Assembly (NCBI GenBank): GCA_021846505.1
Contig: JAJZWV010000035.1
Coordinates: forward strand, 1-40,181
Direction: 5' to 3'
Source: Bacillota bacterium
GTDB lineage: Bacteria > Bacillota > Sulfobacillia > Sulfobacillales > JAIMBI01
DNA length: 40,181 bases
Part shown: piece after piece, positions 7,184 through 15,224 of the stretch
Layout: every line of letters starts with the position of its first letter
How positions within the stretch are numbered: the first letter of the stretch is position 1
Notes under the pieces: model-generated
Database searches by the model: none
Told to the model about the DNA's origin: nothing
What the model saw: only the letters and a program-made list of their open reading frames with translations
Translations under genes and position numbers: made by a program

Positions 7184-7284
7184 AGCCATTCTCGCAGGAC
7201 CCTCTGGCGCTCCGCGTCGCCAGGCATGCTGATGCCCTTCTGTATTTCGCCCATCGTGATGACGCTCAGATAGAGCGTCGACAC
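7184..7284 (-). pseudogene. PIN-domain (VapC-type) toxin fragment, inverted relative to the antitoxin
   Basis: The minus-strand frame contains LYLSVITMGEIQKGI followed by a charged stretch ending REWLQ. LSV.T.GEI..GI...........L..WL is a hallmark segment in the first half of VapC-like PIN-domain RNases. The N-terminal first acidic motif (D-T-N) is missing, as is everything after WLQ. Normally the toxin gene follows the antitoxin on the same strand, but here the fragment abuts the antitoxin end-to-end in opposite orientation. A local inversion followed by decay is the simplest explanation. Confidence 0.55.
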
Positions 7285-7454
7285 AGCTCTAACTGGGCAC
7301 CCAGGCGCTCTTTCATCCCTGCCACGGGCCGGCACGGCCATGGGCGTCTCCTTACGGTTGCCCCCCGCTCCGCGCCGGACCGCCATGACATTAGCGCGGC
7401 GGGCGCCCTGAGATGTGCGGAAGAGATACGGTGCGAACGGGAGGGCCAATCCGT

Positions 7455-7722
7455 CGTCGCGGGCGCGGCCCGCCTCTTGCAGGAAGTCCCCGCGTCCGAG
7501 GCGTTATGCCATCCCGGCTCGGTGCCGTACTTCGACGTCGAGGACATGGGCGGCCATCCCCGCTCTTAAAGCCCGCGGCACCGTATTTGAGGATGATCCG
7601 CACATGGTGGGCGACCTGGGCCAGGTATCGGTCTGGATGGGGTTTCTCACGATCCCGCGGGCAACCTGCTGGCGCTGCCGTGTGAGCGCCCGCACCGCTG
7701 AGCGAGCCTCCCCAGCGCCCAG
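7455..7722 (+). pseudogene. Second, frameshifted copy of the VOC gene (3' half)
   Basis: Pieces in two frames (ARLLQEVPASEALCHPGSVPYFDVEDM, then LKARGTVFEDDPHMVGDLGQVSVWMG) match the upstream VOC protein almost residue for residue. The DNA stays closely alignable through the shared stop codon and the trailer GAGCGAGCCTCCCCAGCGCC (6735-6754 and 7703-7722). The 5' half is absent and at least two frameshifts are present. With the pth fragment at 6744-6952 it defines a tandem segmental duplication with a period of about 1 kb. Confidence 0.75.
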
Positions 7723-7929
7723 CCGGGCCCGTAGGGACCGCCGGTCGTGACCCGACCTGCAGGGGGCGTAGTGAGGGGGCCGCGGCCCTAAGGGCGCGAG
7801 GTCACGCCCGCTCCTGGCCTGGCTTCGCCATCATGGTGGTGGGAGGAGTGGTGGTCGTCCACCATCTCGGTATCATCGCCGCCGGGGTGCTGCTGGTGGC
7901 CGCCCCCCCTGATCCAGGCGTGGCGGCCG

Positions 7930-8496
7930 CTAGCCGTTAAAGCGGTTCATGGCCGCCTCCACGCCTTCCGCCAGCATGACGCCGAGGGCTTGGCTGGCGG
8001 CCGCGACGGCGCTGTCCCAGTCCTGGTCTTTCGGCAGCCGCGCCAGCACCCAGTCGATGGCCCCCATCCCAGGCTCCGTGGGCCGGCCGATGCCCACGCG
8101 CAGCCGAGCAAACTGGTCGGTGCCCAGCGTGTGGATCAGGGACTTTAAGCCGTTGTGTCCGCCGCTGCCGCCGCCCGGCCGAATGCGCAGCGCCTGCGCC
8201 GGCAAGTCCAAGTCGTCGCACACCACCACCAGCTGGTCCGCGCCAATCCGGTGGTCGTGGCAAAAGGGGCCGACGGCATCCCCGGACAGATTCATGAAGG
8301 TGAGCGGCTTCAAGAAGTACACGCTGGCGGCTTGGGCCACCTGCGCCTGGCCCCGCGTCTTTTGAAAGCGCAGGCCCAGGTGCTGGACGTGGTAGTCCAG
8401 CACCATGAAGCCCAAGTTGTGATGCGTGTGCTGGTAAGCCCGCCCGGGATTGCCCAGGCCCACCACCAGCCGCACCGGCGCGCGCACGTCACTCAA
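7930..8496 (-). CDS. pth: Peptidyl-tRNA hydrolase
   Basis: This 188-residue cytosolic enzyme cleaves the ester bond of peptidyl-tRNA released by stalled ribosomes. Family signatures are clear: VVGLGNPGRAYQHTHHNLGF near the N-terminus with the catalytic His, FLKPLTFMNLSGDAV, and CDDLDLPAQALRIRPGGGSGGHNGLKS. The length is usual for the family. A TTG at 8496 overlaps the prs stop; a GTG at 8487 is an equally plausible start. It is the last gene of glmU-prs-pth, the Bacillus order (there spoVC). The gene that normally follows (fin, mfd) is missing, replaced by the duplicated and decayed region. Confidence 0.96.
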   Translation of the reverse strand: MSDVRAPVRLVVGLGNPGRAYQHTHHNLGFMVLDYHVQHLGLRFQKTRGQAQVAQAASVYFLKPLTFMNLSGDAVGPFCHDHRIGADQLVVVCDDLDLPAQALRIRPGGGSGGHNGLKSLIHTLGTDQFARLRVGIGRPTEPGMGAIDWVLARLPKDQDWDSAVAAASQALGVMLAEGVEAAMNRFNG

Positions 8497-9460
8497 ACAG
8501 GCGCGAGACCGACAAGTGCTCGTGCACGCGGCGAATGGCCTCCCCCAGCAGGGGCGCCACCGTCACCACCTGCGTCTGCCGCGGAGCATTGGCCACGGGA
8601 ATCGTGTCGGTCACCACCACCGCCCGGATGGGCGCGTGGCCCAGCGTGTCGGCCACCGCGCCAGAAAACACCGCATGCGTGGCGCACACGTACACCGATT
8701 TCGCGCCCAGCTCCAGCACAGCCTCGGCCGCCTTCGCAATCGTGCCGCCGGTGTCAATCTGGTCATCGACGAACACCACGTTTTTGCCCGACACGCGCCC
8801 CACCACGTTGACCACCTCGGCCACGCTGGGCTCTGGGCGCCGCTTGTCGATAAAGCCCAGCGGGCACTCCAGCTGCTTCGCCAGCTGGCGCGCCCGCTGC
8901 ATGCCGCCGACATCGGGCGAAAACACCATCACGTTGTCCAAGTTTTGCTCTCGCATATGTTCAGCCAGGGTGCGGTTGCCAAACAGGTTGTCCACCGGGA
9001 TGTCGAAAAATCCCTGCAGCTGCGGCGCGTGCAAATCGAGGGTCAGCACGCGGTCGGCCCCCGCCACCGTCAGGAGGTTGGCCACCAATTTGGCGGAAAT
9101 CGGCTCGCGCGAGCGAGTCTTGCGGTCCTGCCGGGCGTATCCGAAAAACGGCATCACCGCGGTAATGCGGTTCGCTGAGGACCGCCGGCAGGCGTCAATC
9201 ATCAGGAGCAGCTCCATCAGGTTGTCGTTGACCGGCGGGCAGGTGGGCTGCACGATAAACACGTCCGTGCCGCGCACGTTGTCTTCAATGTTGACGCGGA
9301 TTTCCCCGTTGGGAAACTTGCCGATGTCGGCTTTGGCCAACTCGATGCCCAGATACTGCGCCAAGCGCTCCGCCAGCGCAGGGTTGGCCGAGCCGGGCAG
9401 CAACTTTAACTCTCCCTCCGCTAGTGACGCCACGCTGCTGATTGGTCCCCTTTCTGTCAT
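8489..9460 (-). CDS. prs: Ribose-phosphate pyrophosphokinase (PRPP synthetase)
   Basis: A 323-residue enzyme making phosphoribosyl pyrophosphate from ribose 5-phosphate and ATP for purine, pyrimidine, His, Trp and NAD synthesis. Visible are the ATP-binding region PFFGYARQDRKTRSREPISAK, the metal/flexible loop LDLHAPQLQGFFDIPVDNL, and the PRPP-binding loop VFVDDQIDTGGT. It aligns over its whole length with class I Prs, with a few extra N-terminal residues. The ATG at 9460 has only a weak ribosome binding site. A GTG at 9427 lies 12 bases after AAAGGGGA and is an alternative start. It sits between glmU and pth and its stop overlaps the pth start. Confidence 0.97.
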   Translation of the reverse strand: MTERGPISSVASLAEGELKLLPGSANPALAERLAQYLGIELAKADIGKFPNGEIRVNIEDNVRGTDVFIVQPTCPPVNDNLMELLLMIDACRRSSANRITAVMPFFGYARQDRKTRSREPISAKLVANLLTVAGADRVLTLDLHAPQLQGFFDIPVDNLFGNRTLAEHMREQNLDNVMVFSPDVGGMQRARQLAKQLECPLGFIDKRRPEPSVAEVVNVVGRVSGKNVVFVDDQIDTGGTIAKAAEAVLELGAKSVYVCATHAVFSGAVADTLGHAPIRAVVVTDTIPVANAPRQTQVVTVAPLLGEAIRRVHEHLSVSRLFE

Positions 9461-9476
9461 GTCCCAACGGCCGCGC

Positions 9477-10850
9477 CTACCGGCGCAATTTGCCCACTAG
9501 GCCGCGGTGCCGCGCCCAGTCGGGCTTGTTTTCCTGGCGGCTCCGCGCGATGGCCAGGGCGTCGGCGGGCACATTGTGGGTCACCGTGGACCCCGCTGCG
9601 ACGTACGCGCCTCGTCCAATCTCCACCGGGGCGACCAAGTTGGCGTTGCAGCCCACAAATGCATCGTCGCCGATAAACGAGTGGTGCTTCTGCTCGCCAT
9701 CGTAGTTGACGATGACCGCCCCCGCGCCAATGTTCACGTGGCTGCCGATGCTCACATCTCCCAAGTAGCAGTGGTGGCCGGCCTTCGACCCGAGCCCCAT
9801 CCGCGCGTTTTTCAGCTCGACGTAGTTGCCCACGTGCACGTCGCGCTCCAGGTATGTGCCGGCTCGGCAGTGGCTGAACGGGCCTACCCGGACGTGCGCG
9901 TCCAAGTGGCTCTGCTCCACCACCGACTGGCGGATGACCGTGTGGTCACCCACCTGGCTGTCCACCACCTCGGCGTGGGGCCCAATTTCCGCCTGCTCCC
10001 CCACCACCGTGCGGCCGCGCAGCCACGTGCCCGGGTAGAGGATGGTGTCCATGCCGACCTCCACCCCCGCGTCTACATAGGTGGTGGCCGGGTCAATGAT
10101 GGTCACCCCGGCCCGCATGAGGCGCGCGAGCGTCAGCTCGCGCTGCACCGCCTCCAGCTGCGCCAGCTGGACGCGGGTATTGGCCCCCCAAAATCGGCGG
10201 GCATCCGGCGCTACCAGCGTGTCCACGCGCCGGCCGCTGGCCAGCAGCGGGCCCAGGGCCTCGGGGAGGTACTGCTCGCCGTCATGCGCCGGCAGGTCTG
10301 CCAGCACCGCCGCCAGCGCCGCCCGATCCCAAAGCCCCACCCCGGTGTTGACTTCGGTGAGGGCCCGCTCGGCGGGCCCGCAGTCCCGCTCTTCGCACAC
10401 CCGCGCCACTCCGCCGTCGGGGCCCCGCACAATGCGTCCGTAGCCGGTGGGATCGTCGGCCGCCACCGTCACCAGCATCGCGGCCAATTCCGACGGCACC
10501 GGCGCGGCCAGCAGTGCCTCCAGCACGTCGGCCGGCACCAGCGGCGCGTCGCCATACAGCACTAACACCCGATCCAGCGATGCGGGGAGTGCGTCCAGCG
10601 CGCGGGCCACCGCCTCCGCGGTGCCCCGGCGCTCGGGCTGCACCACCACCGCCGCGCGGTCGCCCACCAAGGCTTCCACCGCGTCGGCCGCGGGCCCCAC
10701 CACCACCACCCGCGCATCGGCGGAAAGCCCTTCGGTGGCCCTCAGCACATGCTCCAGCATCGGCACCCCGCCGACAGCATGCAACACTTTGGGGCGATGC
10801 GACTGCATGCGCTGCCCCTCGCCCGCCGCCAGCACGATTACTGCCGTCAC
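9477..10850 (-). CDS. glmU: Bifunctional UDP-GlcNAc pyrophosphorylase / glucosamine-1-phosphate acetyltransferase
   Basis: A 457-residue cytosolic enzyme making UDP-GlcNAc for peptidoglycan and wall polymers. The N-terminal uridylyltransferase domain has VLAAGEGQRMQSHRPKVLHAV (a G-x-G-x-R-M loop) and VLYGDAPLV. The C-terminal half is a left-handed beta-helix of hexapeptide repeats, with the acetyltransferase region around ELKNARMGLGSKAGHHCYLGD and VNYDGEQKHHSFIGDDAFVG. The length matches the family. It is 78 bases downstream of spoVG and 16 bases upstream of prs, the standard Firmicutes arrangement. Confidence 0.97.
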   Translation of the reverse strand: MTAVIVLAAGEGQRMQSHRPKVLHAVGGVPMLEHVLRATEGLSADARVVVVGPAADAVEALVGDRAAVVVQPERRGTAEAVARALDALPASLDRVLVLYGDAPLVPADVLEALLAAPVPSELAAMLVTVAADDPTGYGRIVRGPDGGVARVCEERDCGPAERALTEVNTGVGLWDRAALAAVLADLPAHDGEQYLPEALGPLLASGRRVDTLVAPDARRFWGANTRVQLAQLEAVQRELTLARLMRAGVTIIDPATTYVDAGVEVGMDTILYPGTWLRGRTVVGEQAEIGPHAEVVDSQVGDHTVIRQSVVEQSHLDAHVRVGPFSHCRAGTYLERDVHVGNYVELKNARMGLGSKAGHHCYLGDVSIGSHVNIGAGAVIVNYDGEQKHHSFIGDDAFVGCNANLVAPVEIGRGAYVAAGSTVTHNVPADALAIARSRQENKPDWARHRGLVGKLRR

Positions 10851-10928
10851 GCTATCGCCTCCGGTTCATGCTACGGCCGACATCTTGTCCGTGCCCTAGC
10901 ATATCAAACTGAAGCGGCGGGCCGCCGC

Positions 10929-11189
10929 TCAGGCTTCCTGCACCGCCTGAAACCGCTCCAGCACCGCGCGCTGGATCCGCTCCCGCGCGCCCGGCGTGAT
11001 CGGATGCGCCACATCGCGAAACGCCCCATCAGCGCCGCGGCGGCTGGGCATGGCCACAAACAAGCCGCGCGGGCCTTCCACCACCTTCACGTCATGCACC
11101 ACAAACTCATTGTCCAGGGTCACAGACGCCACTGCGCGCATGCTGCCGCCCTTGGTCAGCCGGCGGAAGCGCACCTCCGTAATCTCCAT
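10929..11189 (-). CDS. spoVG: Septation/sporulation regulator SpoVG
   Basis: An 86-residue RNA/DNA-binding protein. The sequence [11 protein letters not shown], then [19 protein letters not shown] and [10 protein letters not shown], and [16 protein letters not shown] are SpoVG landmarks, and the length is typical. The ATG at 11189 has a strong ribosome binding site (GAGGAGGGA). In spore formers SpoVG affects asymmetric septation and many regulons; in Listeria and Staphylococcus it acts as a global RNA-binding regulator. The 145-base gap upstream of it presumably carries its own promoter; no canonical hexamers are certain. Its position between the purR cluster and glmU is conserved. Confidence 0.96.
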   Translation of the reverse strand: MEITEVRFRRLTKGGSMRAVASVTLDNEFVVHDVKVVEGPRGLFVAMPSRRGADGAFRDVAHPITPGARERIQRAVLERFQAVQEA

Positions 11190-11334
11190 GCCGGTCCCTC
11201 CTCGCGAAACATCGCTAAGACGGCTGGTGCCAGCCTGTCGTCTGCGTCGAGAAGGGACGTTTCGCCGGCGGTCCCGTGCCGATCCTGCTGATTGTCGAAA
11301 CTTTGGTCACGATTGCCCGTGCTTGCTCGGTGCG

Positions 11335-12585
11335 TTACGTCAGCACTTGCACAGAATGCCCAGCATCCGCCATTCGCGCCAGCAAGTCATCGGCATGCTC
11401 CTGATTCCGGGTCTCAATCACCATCCGAATTTCGACATCGGTCGGGTGCTGGCCAGGGTGCCAGCGCTGGTGCTCCACGGTCAAGACATTGGCGTGGGAC
11501 TCCGCCACCAGCCGCAAGAGGCCCGCCAGCTGGCCGGGGCGGTCGCCCACGGTGGTGGTGAGGTGCAGCTGCCGCCCCTCTTCCACCAATCCCTTCTCGA
11601 CCAGCCGCGACAGGAGGCTCACATCGATATTGCCCCCCGACACCACGACCCCTATTCGGTCCGCCCTGAGCGGGACTTTGTTGGTCAGAATGGCGGCCAT
11701 GGCCGCCGCCCCGGCGCCTTCCACCACCAGCTTGGTGCGCTCCAAAAACAGCAGGATGGCCCGGCTGATGTCGTGATCGCCCACCGTGACCAATTCATCG
11801 ACGTATTGCTCGATGAGCTGGAATGTCAGCGCCCCCGGCCGCTTCACGGCAATGCCGTCCGCAATGGTATGGGCCTCGGGCGTCGCCACCACCCGGCCGG
11901 CGCGATGCGACTCCACCATTGCGGCCGCGCCTTCCGCCTGCACCCCAATCACCCGGATGCGGGGGTTTTGGCTTTTCACCGCCACCGCAATGCCGCCGAT
12001 GAGCCCGCCGCCGCCGATGGGCACCACCACCGCGTCCAAGTTGGGCCGCACATCCAGCATCTCCAGCCCCACGGTGCCCTGGCCGGCAATCACCCAGGGA
12101 TCCTCGAAGGCATGAATCAGCACCGCCCCCGTGGCTTGCGAAATCGCCACCGCCCGGGCAAACGCATCGTCGAAGGTTTCTCCCGTGAGCTCCACGCGGG
12201 CGCCATACCCGCGCGTCGCCACCACTTTGGTCATCGACGCCATTTCCGGCATCACGATGGTGGCGGCGGTGCCCACCAGCGTGGCGGCCAAAGCCACCCC
12301 CTGCGCGTGGTTGCCCGCGGAGGCGGCCACCACCCCGCGGTCCAGCTCCTCCCGCGTCATTTGGCGCATGCGGTTGTACGCCCCCCGGAGCTTGAAGGAG
12401 CCGGCGCGCTGCAAGTTTTCGAGCTTTAAAAACACCCGGGCGGCCACTTCGCTGTTTAGATAGTTGGATTCCTGCAGCGGGGTCACGTACGTGATGCCTT
12501 TTAGGGCCTCGCGCGCCCGCTGCACATCTTCCAAGCTCACGGGACTTGCGCCGGCGCCGGCCGGCGTGCTGGGTGCCATCGACAT
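11335..12585 (-). CDS. ilvA: Threonine ammonia-lyase (threonine dehydratase) with C-terminal ACT domain
   Basis: A 416-residue PLP enzyme that deaminates threonine (and serine) to 2-oxobutanoate, feeding isoleucine synthesis. The PLP lysine lies in SFKLRGAYNRM, the phosphate-binding Gly loop in VPIGGGGLIGG, and the substrate loop in AASAGNHAQGVA. The last 75 residues (LTTTVGDRPGQLAGLLRLVAE ...) form a single ACT domain, as in the short 400-residue class, so allosteric control by amino acids is likely. The start ATG at 12585 has GAGAGGAGGA upstream and excludes a longer reading. It occupies the slot between purR and spoVG where Bacillus has ridA (yabJ). The reactive enamine made by this enzyme is the substrate of RidA. 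Confidence 0.93.
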   Translation of the reverse strand: MSMAPSTPAGAGASPVSLEDVQRAREALKGITYVTPLQESNYLNSEVAARVFLKLENLQRAGSFKLRGAYNRMRQMTREELDRGVVAASAGNHAQGVALAATLVGTAATIVMPEMASMTKVVATRGYGARVELTGETFDDAFARAVAISQATGAVLIHAFEDPWVIAGQGTVGLEMLDVRPNLDAVVVPIGGGGLIGGIAVAVKSQNPRIRVIGVQAEGAAAMVESHRAGRVVATPEAHTIADGIAVKRPGALTFQLIEQYVDELVTVGDHDISRAILLFLERTKLVVEGAGAAAMAAILTNKVPLRADRIGVVVSGGNIDVSLLSRLVEKGLVEEGRQLHLTTTVGDRPGQLAGLLRLVAESHANVLTVEHQRWHPGQHPTDVEIRMVIETRNQEHADDLLARMADAGHSVQVLT

Positions 12586-12607
12586 CCCGATCCTCCTCTC
12601 TCGCCAG

Positions 12608-12625
12608 CGTGAGCCCGTGCTCACG
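12608..12625 (-). other. Intercistronic hairpin between purR and ilvA
   Basis: CGTGAGC-CCGT-GCTCACG is a perfect 7-base-pair stem with a 4-base loop, in the 43-base gap between purR and ilvA. There is no T-tract, so it is not an intrinsic terminator. It could stabilise mRNA or set relative expression. Confidence 0.4.
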
Positions 12626-12628
12626 ACA

Positions 12629-13471
12629 TCACCGCGCTGCAGGGTCGGTCGACTGTTGGGCGGGCGCGCCGGCCGCCAGCCGGGCGGCGACCCAGGGTGT
12701 GGGCGCGACCGAGGATTCCTCCCATCGGAGGCAGGCGGCCACATCCGCCACCAACTTGGCGGCGGGGCTCGCGGTGGCCACCAGCACGCCGACGCCCACC
12801 ACCTCCGCATCAAATTCGTGCAGCAAATCGGTGGCGGCGCGGGCGGTGCCGCCCGCCTTCAAAAAATCGTCCACAAACAGCACGCGGGCGCCGCGGACCG
12901 GGGCGCGCCGCGCCAGGGACATCGACTGAATCCGATGCGATGACCCCGAAAGATAGTTGATCGAAAGGCTGGAGCCTTCCGACAGGCGGTTGTCCCGCCG
13001 AATCAGCACCACCGGGATGGATAGGGCGCGGCTGACGGCCAGCGCCAGCGGAATGCCCTTGGTTTCGACCGTGGCCACGAGCCCCGCGCTGCGGCCCGCG
13101 AGCCGCTCCGCCAGCAGAGCCCCTAGGGGATCCACCAGCTCCGGCCGAAACAGCAGGTCCGTCATGTACAGAAACCCAGGGCCTGTCATCCGGTCGGGCT
13201 CGTCCAGAGCTTGCACCCACACCTCAAGCGCCGCCCGCACTTGATTGACGTCTAACCCTTCCACGAACCGCACTCCACCACCCACTCCAACTTGCGTATG
13301 GATCTCGCCGAGCCCCGCCTCACTCAGCACATCGCGAACAAGGGCCAAGTCTTCTGACAGCGTGGACTTGGCCACCTGCAGGGCGTCGGCCATCTCTGAG
13401 AGCAGCGGGACTGGGCCCGGCCGCGTGACCATGCGCGTCAGCGCCACCAGCCGCCGCAGCCGATCACGCAT
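12629..13471 (-). CDS. purR: Pur operon repressor PurR (Firmicutes type)
   Basis: A 280-residue DNA-binding regulator that senses PRPP and represses purine genes. It has an N-terminal winged helix (MRDRLRRLVALTRMV ... SEMADALQVAKSTLSEDLALVR) fused to a type I phosphoribosyltransferase-like domain with the PRPP loop VLFVDDFLKAGGTARAATDLL. That fusion is specific to Firmicutes PurR. The ATG at 13471 overlaps the end of the upstream nucleotidyltransferase gene by eight bases; the longer reading frame is not needed. Its neighbour relationship with prs, which makes PRPP, is conserved. Confidence 0.95.
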   Translation of the reverse strand: MRDRLRRLVALTRMVTRPGPVPLLSEMADALQVAKSTLSEDLALVRDVLSEAGLGEIHTQVGVGGGVRFVEGLDVNQVRAALEVWVQALDEPDRMTGPGFLYMTDLLFRPELVDPLGALLAERLAGRSAGLVATVETKGIPLALAVSRALSIPVVLIRRDNRLSEGSSLSINYLSGSSHRIQSMSLARRAPVRGARVLFVDDFLKAGGTARAATDLLHEFDAEVVGVGVLVATASPAAKLVADVAACLRWEESSVAPTPWVAARLAAGAPAQQSTDPAAR

Positions 13472-14291
13472 GCGGCAGCACCGGCGCCTTCGGTGCCACG
13501 TGGCGCCGCACAAGCTCCAAGTCGCTCAGCTTGTCCACATCGACGCCCGCGTCGGCGTGGGGAAACACCAGCCCCACACCGCGCACGGCCAGCAGGCGGC
13601 CGGCCACCCGCTCCACCTCCGCCAGCTTCAGCCGGCGCAGCAAGTAGCGGACCAGCACACCCCAGCCAATGTCGCCGGCCAGCTTACCCGGGGACTTGCG
13701 GTGAGCCAGCAGGCGCTCCGCATGGGCGCGGAGGGCGGTGAGGGCTGCGGGCCGCACCCAAAAGAGGTTGCCGCCCGTGAACACGCCTTCCTGCAGCCGA
13801 AAATAGGTGCGGTGCACTTCGGGGTACTCCTGTTCGACGATGGCGCGCGGAATCAAGGGATAGACGATGTCGACGCCCCCGGCGGCCGCATCGGCGGCGG
13901 CCGCCGCCTCCGCAAACTCGCGCACCGTCGCTGGCGCCAGCAGCGGAATATCGCCGGTGACCACGAGGGCCGGATCGGAGCTGGCCAGCGCCGCCAAACC
14001 AATGTCTAAATTTTCCCATAGCGTGTCACGAGGCGCCAGCACCGTGACCGGACAGTCGCTGTCCAGCGGCGCCCGGCGCTCCCAATCCGGTCCCACCACG
14101 TGCACCGCCCGCACGACCCCACTGGCCGCCAGCGCCTCCAGCACGTAGCCCACCATCGGCTGCCCGGCAATGGGCAGCAGCGCTTCCCACGGCTCCGGGC
14201 CTGCGGCCGCCAGGGTGCCTTTAGTCCGCTGGCCCGCCAGCACGATGGCTTCCAGCTTCGGCACACTCGGCATGTTCGGCATCTCTGGCAT
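13464..14291 (-). CDS. MobA-like nucleotidyltransferase family protein of unknown specificity
   Basis: A 275-residue protein with a nucleotidyltransferase N-terminal signature: AIVLAGQRTKGTLAAAGPEPWEALLPIAGQPMV, resembling the LAGG-x-GxR...K.l..i.g.P motif but lacking the consensus Arg-Met. A metal-binding Asp lies in ALVVTGDIPLL. The C-terminal part includes FTGGNLFWVRP and FPHADAGVDVDKLSDL. That ending (G-x-D-x-D-x-x-D-L) is typical of NTP_transf_3 proteins. The ATG at 14291 has a GGGGGGAGG ribosome binding site and overlaps ispE by 71 bases. Such a gene between ispE and purR also occurs in some other Firmicutes. The product could be a nucleotide sugar or an activated cofactor. Confidence 0.82.
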   Translation of the reverse strand: MPEMPNMPSVPKLEAIVLAGQRTKGTLAAAGPEPWEALLPIAGQPMVGYVLEALAASGVVRAVHVVGPDWERRAPLDSDCPVTVLAPRDTLWENLDIGLAALASSDPALVVTGDIPLLAPATVREFAEAAAAADAAAGGVDIVYPLIPRAIVEQEYPEVHRTYFRLQEGVFTGGNLFWVRPAALTALRAHAERLLAHRKSPGKLAGDIGWGVLVRYLLRRLKLAEVERVAGRLLAVRGVGLVFPHADAGVDVDKLSDLELVRRHVAPKAPVLPHA

Positions 14292-15186
14292 CGTTCGCCG
14301 ACGCCTCCCCCCACCACACGAACGGCACCCCGTCTGCCCGCCAAGCCCTGCCCACCGCGGCGGCTTCCCGCTCGTCAGCACACACAGCCACAAAGGCGGA
14401 CCCGCTGCCGGTCATGGCCGTGCGCGCTCTCGGCGCGTGCCGCAACAGCCGCGCACGAAAATCGGCCACCTCTGGCTTGACCGCCACCGCAGCCTCCTCC
14501 AGTTGATTGCCCACCTGCGAGGGTACCATGCCGCGCCGAAGGGCGTCTACGACCGCGCCCGCCCGCGGGGGCTCGGTCGTACCCACCCGATCAAAGGCGG
14601 CATAGACGTCTGATGTCGCCAGCGCGAAGCCGGGATGGGCCACCGCCACCCACAGCGCCGCCGCCCCATCAATCGGCAGAAGCTGCTCGCCGCGGCCGGT
14701 GGCGCGGCAGCGAGCCCAGGGGCTGGCACAAAACACCACATCCGATCCCACCTGGGCGGCCAGGGCCGGCAACTCGGGCCGGATGGCGGGCCACCGATCC
14801 GCGGCCCACCCGAAAATGGCCGCGGCGTCCGCGCTGCCGCCCCCCAGGCCCGCTCCCAGCGGGACCCGCTTGGCCAGCGCCACGCGGACGTCCAGGCGGA
14901 GCCCCAGCCACTGCTCCACCAACTCCAGCGCGCGGGTCGCGAGCGTGTCGGCGGAAAGGTCCGCCCCCGACACCGACACCCGCGGGGAGCCGGGCGCCCC
15001 TCCGGTGCAAATCTCCACGCGGTCCGCCAGGCCGATGCGCTGCAGCACAATATCCACCGCATGCCAGGTCGCGCCGGCGGCCGGCTGCACATCCAGGGCC
15101 AGCGTGACTTTGGCGCGCGCGCACCGACGGATTACAGATTCACGCGGATCCCGCTCGCTCAATGGCCGCCCCCCTCGGGCCAGCAT
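14221..15186 (-). CDS. ispE: 4-(cytidine 5'-diphospho)-2-C-methyl-D-erythritol kinase
   Basis: A GHMP kinase phosphorylating CDP-methylerythritol in the MEP isoprenoid pathway. It begins with the family landmark RAKVTLALDV, has the ATP-binding loop VPLGAGLGGGSADAAAIF, and near the C-terminus MTGSGSAFVAV. The full frame is 321 residues, slightly long because of an acidic tail that overlaps the next gene by 71 bases. The true start may be TTG 15162, which has GAGGGGGG six bases upstream; the ATG at 15186 has only a weak site. ispE next to purR and spoVG is the usual Firmicutes order. Confidence 0.94.
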   Translation of the reverse strand: MLARGGRPLSERDPRESVIRRCARAKVTLALDVQPAAGATWHAVDIVLQRIGLADRVEICTGGAPGSPRVSVSGADLSADTLATRALELVEQWLGLRLDVRVALAKRVPLGAGLGGGSADAAAIFGWAADRWPAIRPELPALAAQVGSDVVFCASPWARCRATGRGEQLLPIDGAAALWVAVAHPGFALATSDVYAAFDRVGTTEPPRAGAVVDALRRGMVPSQVGNQLEEAAVAVKPEVADFRARLLRHAPRARTAMTGSGSAFVAVCADEREAAAVGRAWRADGVPFVWWGEASANDARDAEHAECAEAGSHRAGGPAD

Positions 15187-15224
15187 TCGCCCGCAGGGGG
15201 CGGTTTCCCTTCCTGGCCGGGAGC

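Noticed and set aside
6326-7189. 287-residue minus-strand frame opposite the VOC and antitoxin genes
   Set aside because: It is a composite of antisense VOC sequence and the degenerate pth fragment; only the pth-like part is meaningful and was reported separately.
7833-7940. Short plus-strand hydrophobic frame (MVVGGVVVVHHLGIIAAG...) convergent with pth
   Set aside because: No ribosome binding site, no family match, and it overlaps the pth 3' end; likely chance.
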